Shown here: positions 61,297 to 64,000 of the stretch, one piece after another
Layout of the letters: every line of letters begins with the position of its first letter
How positions within the stretch are numbered: the first letter of the stretch is position 1
Position numbers and translations under genes: made by a program
Assembly (NCBI GenBank): GCA_039024315.1
Contig: JBCCQN010000015.1
Span: 1 to 64,000 of the forward strand
Length of the DNA: 64,000 nt
Source: JBCAWW01 sp039024315
Lineage (GTDB): Bacteria; Bacteroidota; Bacteroidia; J057
Reading direction: 5' to 3'
Notes under the pieces: model-generated
What the model was told of the DNA's origin: nothing
The model's input: the letters and a program-made list of their open reading frames with translations, nothing else
The model's database searches: none

Positions 61297-61356
61297 CGAC
61301 GAAATTTTTGCGTAGTCGCAGATCGCGTCCCTCAACACCTGTGATTATTAACGGAT

Positions 61357-61374
61357 GAGCGTTCTGCGAAGCAG
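61357..61374. repeat. Solo hairpin repeat
   Basis: GAGCGTTCTGCGAAGCAG in the spacer between the hydrolase and the DinB-like gene. Confidence 0.7.
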
Positions 61375-61415
61375 CGAAAATAATATCTTAGCGCACAGTC
61401 ATTGACAATCAAATC

Positions 61416-62246
61416 ATGAAAACAATCCCATTCGATGCGCTCGCCAAATTACCGGCCTTGGAGCAAAAGTTTATCAGTCTTATCAAAGGATTGACTGTTG
61501 AGGAGTGGCAGGCTCAGACCATTGCCAAACTTTGGAAAGTCAAGGATGTGGTGACGCATTTGCTCGATGGCAATATCCGGACCCTCTCCATGCTACGAGA
61601 TAAGCATTTTGGGGAAGGTACAACTGCGAGTTCTTACGAAGAATTAGTAACCTTTCTCAATGGGCTGAATGCAGATTGGGTCAAAGCCATGAAAAGAGTT
61701 AGCCCGCAGATGTTGATTCTCCTGCATGAAGTAACAGGCCCCCTTTACTATCAGTTTTATGCCAGCCAAGACCCATTTGCGAAGGCGGCTTTTTCGGTAG
61801 TCTGGGCCGGCGAAGCAGAAAGCAAAAATTGGATGCATCATGCTCGTGAGTACACCGAAAAGTTTTTACATCAGCAGCAAATTCGAGATGCCGTCAATAA
61901 GCCCGGTATCATGAATAAGGAATTTTTCTATCCTTTTGCGGATATCTGCATGATGGCTTTGCCGCATACTTTTAGAGCAATAGAAGCCGATGAAGGCAGT
62001 GTTCTCAAAATGCAAATCACGGGAGAAATGGGCGGAAAATGGTATTTAAGGCGGATTGAGCAGACATGGCAGCTCAGCAAAGAAGCTAGGGCTACCACTG
62101 ATGCGGAAGTGATCATGGGGGCAAATGAATTCTGGCAAATCGTTTCCAAGAGCAAGCGCTACACTGATTTTCCCGATAAGATTATCACCAAAGGCGATTC
62201 AACTCTAGCCCAACACGCGCTTTCCATGGTATCATTTATGGCTTAG
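61416..62246 (+). CDS. DinB-like / maleylpyruvate isomerase N-terminal domain protein
   Basis: A 276-residue protein: FISLIKGLTVEEWQAQTIAKLWKVKDVVTHLLDGNIRTL resembles the MDMPI/DinB four-helix fold, with His in VTHLLDGN and NWMHHAREYTEKFLHQQQIRDAV as the other metal-binding positions. The C-terminal half (LPHTFRAIEADEGSVLKMQITGEMGGKWYLRRIEQTW) resembles the mycothiol-dependent isomerase C-terminal domain. Enzyme activity is not certain. Confidence 0.8.
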   Translation: MKTIPFDALAKLPALEQKFISLIKGLTVEEWQAQTIAKLWKVKDVVTHLLDGNIRTLSMLRDKHFGEGTTASSYEELVTFLNGLNADWVKAMKRVSPQMLILLHEVTGPLYYQFYASQDPFAKAAFSVVWAGEAESKNWMHHAREYTEKFLHQQQIRDAVNKPGIMNKEFFYPFADICMMALPHTFRAIEADEGSVLKMQITGEMGGKWYLRRIEQTWQLSKEARATTDAEVIMGANEFWQIVSKSKRYTDFPDKIITKGDSTLAQHALSMVSFMA

Positions 62247-62285
62247 GTCTTTGCAACAAAAGCCTCCACTGCTAGTTTTGCTTTT

Positions 62286-63203
62286 ATGAAGTTTGGCAAG
62301 CTCACCGATCCAGATGCGATTTCGCAAGTTGACTTTTCCATTCCACCCGACGATGATCATCTTAGGGAGGTATTAGGCGGTAGTCCAGCAGCAAATTTTA
62401 AGGCTTATGTGGGTTGTCCGATGTGGGGCAACAAAGCCTGGGTGGGCAAGCTTTATCCCAAGGGCACGCCCCAAAATCAATACCTGGAGCATTATTCCCG
62501 CTCCTTCAATACGATCGAACTCAATACCACGCATTATCGGGTGCCCAAAGCTGAGATTATCCATCGCTGGCGAGAGATGGCAGCCGAAGGATTTATGTTT
62601 GCCCCCAAGATACCTCAGAGTATTTCTCATTATCGCAAGCTCAAAAATGCCGAAGCGGAGACCCAGCGCTTTGTAGAGACCATTCGCCTCTTCGAGGAAC
62701 GCTTAGGCTGCTCCTTTATACAGTTGCATCCTTCTTTTGGACCAGAGCTGATGGATAATCTAGAGTCTTTTTTGATAGCTTGGCCCAAAGACATACCGCT
62801 AGCCATCGAGTTTAGGCATGGCGCTTGGTTTTCGGAGCAGCAACTGATCCCTGAAGCAAGGGCCATACTCCAAGCTCATGGAGTAGCCCCTGTCATCACC
62901 GATGTAGCAGGCCGTCGCGATGTCTGTCAAGTTTCTCTTACCAACAAGACCGCCATGATCCGCTTTGTCGGCAATGCTTTGCATGAGACTGACTACACGC
63001 GCACAGATGCTTGGATCGAGCGCATTGTTGAGTGGGTAGCCCTAGGCTTAGAAGAGCTCTACTTCTTCGTTCACGAACCCGACGATACTCATGCTCCAGA
63101 AATGGGAGAGTATGTAATCAAAAAACTCAACGAGCGTTTTGGGCTAGGATTGGCAATACCGGGCATCCACAGTTTGGGAAACCAGCAAATGAGTTTATTT
63201 TAG
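62286..63203 (+). CDS. DUF72 domain protein
   Basis: A 305-residue TIM-barrel-like DUF72 protein: AYVGCPMWGNKAWVGKLYP, YSRSFNTIELNTTHYRVPKAEIIHRW, FMFAPKIPQSISHYRKL, LGCSFIQLHPSFGPELMDNL, LAIEFRHGAWFSE, and EELYFFVHEPDDTHAPEMGEYVI. The family is widespread but its biochemistry is unknown; conserved Glu and His residues suggest a sugar-phosphate or nucleic-acid-related role. Complete and of usual length. Confidence 0.95.
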   Translation: MKFGKLTDPDAISQVDFSIPPDDDHLREVLGGSPAANFKAYVGCPMWGNKAWVGKLYPKGTPQNQYLEHYSRSFNTIELNTTHYRVPKAEIIHRWREMAAEGFMFAPKIPQSISHYRKLKNAEAETQRFVETIRLFEERLGCSFIQLHPSFGPELMDNLESFLIAWPKDIPLAIEFRHGAWFSEQQLIPEARAILQAHGVAPVITDVAGRRDVCQVSLTNKTAMIRFVGNALHETDYTRTDAWIERIVEWVALGLEELYFFVHEPDDTHAPEMGEYVIKKLNERFGLGLAIPGIHSLGNQQMSLF

Positions 63204-63367
63204 TAAAAGAAAAATGAAACGCTAATCTCAATAATGGGATCACTTTGCTAAGACAAATGCAGGATTAGATTAAAGGATACCTGCTTAGCACGCTGATTGA
63301 GAAAATCAACAACCTTTTACCAAGCTTTCTTGGTCTGGCTCACATTTGAAAACACAATTAAATCTCT

Positions 63368-64000
63368 ATGGAGAAAATCCGTCTCTTTATTATCCTTAGG
63401 CAAATTTTTGCCCTGTCACTCCTTGCCTGCTTTTGCGGGATTTACGGACCTACTCTCACTAGCTGCAAAGCACAGCGAGCCTTTATTCAAAAGGACTCAC
63501 TGGTTGAATATGGGATCAAGATGCCCGGTGCTCCTAGGCATTCAAATTCGGTACGCATAGAGATAAAAAATCAATTGGGACAAAAACGCACCTACTCCCC
63601 AAATGACCTTAAAGCTTATCGGATAGACGATAAAACCTTATATATTTCGGCTTCCATTGAAGAGGGAGGAGTTCAGCAACGGTACTTTTTTGAACGCTTG
63701 TATGCTGGACAGCACTATCTGTTTTACTTGAAGTTAGAGGGGCAAAAAGAACGCTTCTTCATTACTGGATCGGACACAACCAATTTGCAAGAAATTCCTC
63801 AAGAAAAGACAGCCGCCAAAGCATTTCTTAGCGAGTGGCTGGGTAGCTGCGAACGTAGTCTACAACAAATCAGTATTGTGGCGTTCAATCACTCTCAACT
63901 GAGACAATTGCTGGAGGATTATGAGTCTTGTGCCGATCGTACCATCCCACGCCTACGCTTTGGCGTCAATTTAGGCAATAATACCAGCCATATCCGCGCC
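63368..64000 (+). CDS. Exported hypothetical protein, 3' end outside window
   Basis: From ATG 63368 the frame stays open to the last base, giving 211 residues so far. The N-terminus is basic and hydrophobic (EKIRLFIILRQIFALSLLACFCG), a likely lipoprotein or Sec signal. The mature part shows VRIEIKNQLGQKRTYSPNDLKAYRIDDKTLYIS and ENRTIPRLRFGVNLGNN-like sequence, where strands resembling a beta barrel begin near the window edge (RFGVNLGNNTS). It may be an outer-membrane barrel protein. Not recognised further. The gap before it, from 63204, shows no gene. Confidence 0.7.
   Translation, partial: MEKIRLFIILRQIFALSLLACFCGIYGPTLTSCKAQRAFIQKDSLVEYGIKMPGAPRHSNSVRIEIKNQLGQKRTYSPNDLKAYRIDDKTLYISASIEEGGVQQRYFFERLYAGQHYLFYLKLEGQKERFFITGSDTTNLQEIPQEKTAAKAFLSEWLGSCERSLQQISIVAFNHSQLRQLLEDYESCADRTIPRLRFGVNLGNNTSHIRA

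Noticed and set aside
63297..63560. 87-residue ORF near the right edge
   Set aside because: It overlaps the better plus-strand frame from 63368, which has a signal peptide and stays open to the window end; the shorter frame shows no domain.
1..64000. CRISPR array, tRNA or rRNA genes, transposase or integrase
   Set aside because: No regularly spaced direct repeats with unique spacers, no cloverleaf or rRNA sequence and no mobile-element enzyme motif was seen; the dispersed palindromes are not a CRISPR array because they are scattered and in both orientations.

Overview
The window reads as a chromosomal segment of a Bacteroidota bacterium, most likely from the Saprospiria (Saprospira- or Lewinella-like). 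This is inferred from three proteins with C-terminal type IX secretion sorting domains, a bacterial geranylgeranylglyceryl phosphate synthase, many lipoproteins and SprA-era style outer-membrane barrels, few Shine-Dalgarno sequences, and TAnnTTTG-type promoter boxes. There is no rRNA, tRNA, CRISPR array, transposase or prophage core that I can see. Genes are mixed on both strands in short operons, and the window cuts a gene at each end (surE on the left, an unrecognised lipoprotein-like protein on the right).

Layout. 1-11 kb: surE-lpxB, a methyltransferase, a hidden 41-residue membrane ORF, a TetR regulator plus DoxX-like membrane protein with matching palindromic operators, a DUF4157 protein that looks like an effector of an extracellular contractile injection system, GGGP synthase, and an M23 peptidase. 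11-20 kb: a CAP/YgjP/RluA operon, STAS protein, RNase Z with a queuosine-precursor transporter, a lytic transglycosylase and panD. 20.8-29.6 kb: one giant 2937-residue type IX-secreted surface protein. 29.8-34.6 kb: three tandem paralogues of an unknown secreted family. 34.8-39.5 kb: pyrH, tsf, and an ECF sigma / putative anti-sigma / beta-barrel operon. 39.9-48.5 kb: transporter, ankyrin, DUF3179, epimerase, methyltransferase with a TrpF-like companion, nitroreductase. 48.6-51.6 kb: a lipoprotein and an unfamiliar two-gene module with a peptidoglycan-binding-like protein. 51.7-64 kb: small-molecule enzymes, a Crp/Fnr gene with an in-frame stop, another type IX-secreted beta-propeller-like protein, YegP, VOC proteins, DUF72.

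The most striking feature is not a gene. The spaces between genes are filled with a family of nested palindromic elements, roughly 110-200 bp. Their ends are small hairpins (CYGC-TKC-GCRG followed by AACG) and they enclose interchangeable central palindromes. In both the end hairpins and the central palindromes, substitutions on one arm are matched on the other. This implies that structure is conserved rather than sequence. Copies also lie in frame inside several genes, act as apparent terminators, and in one case bracket a whole gene with a perfect 24-bp inverted repeat.
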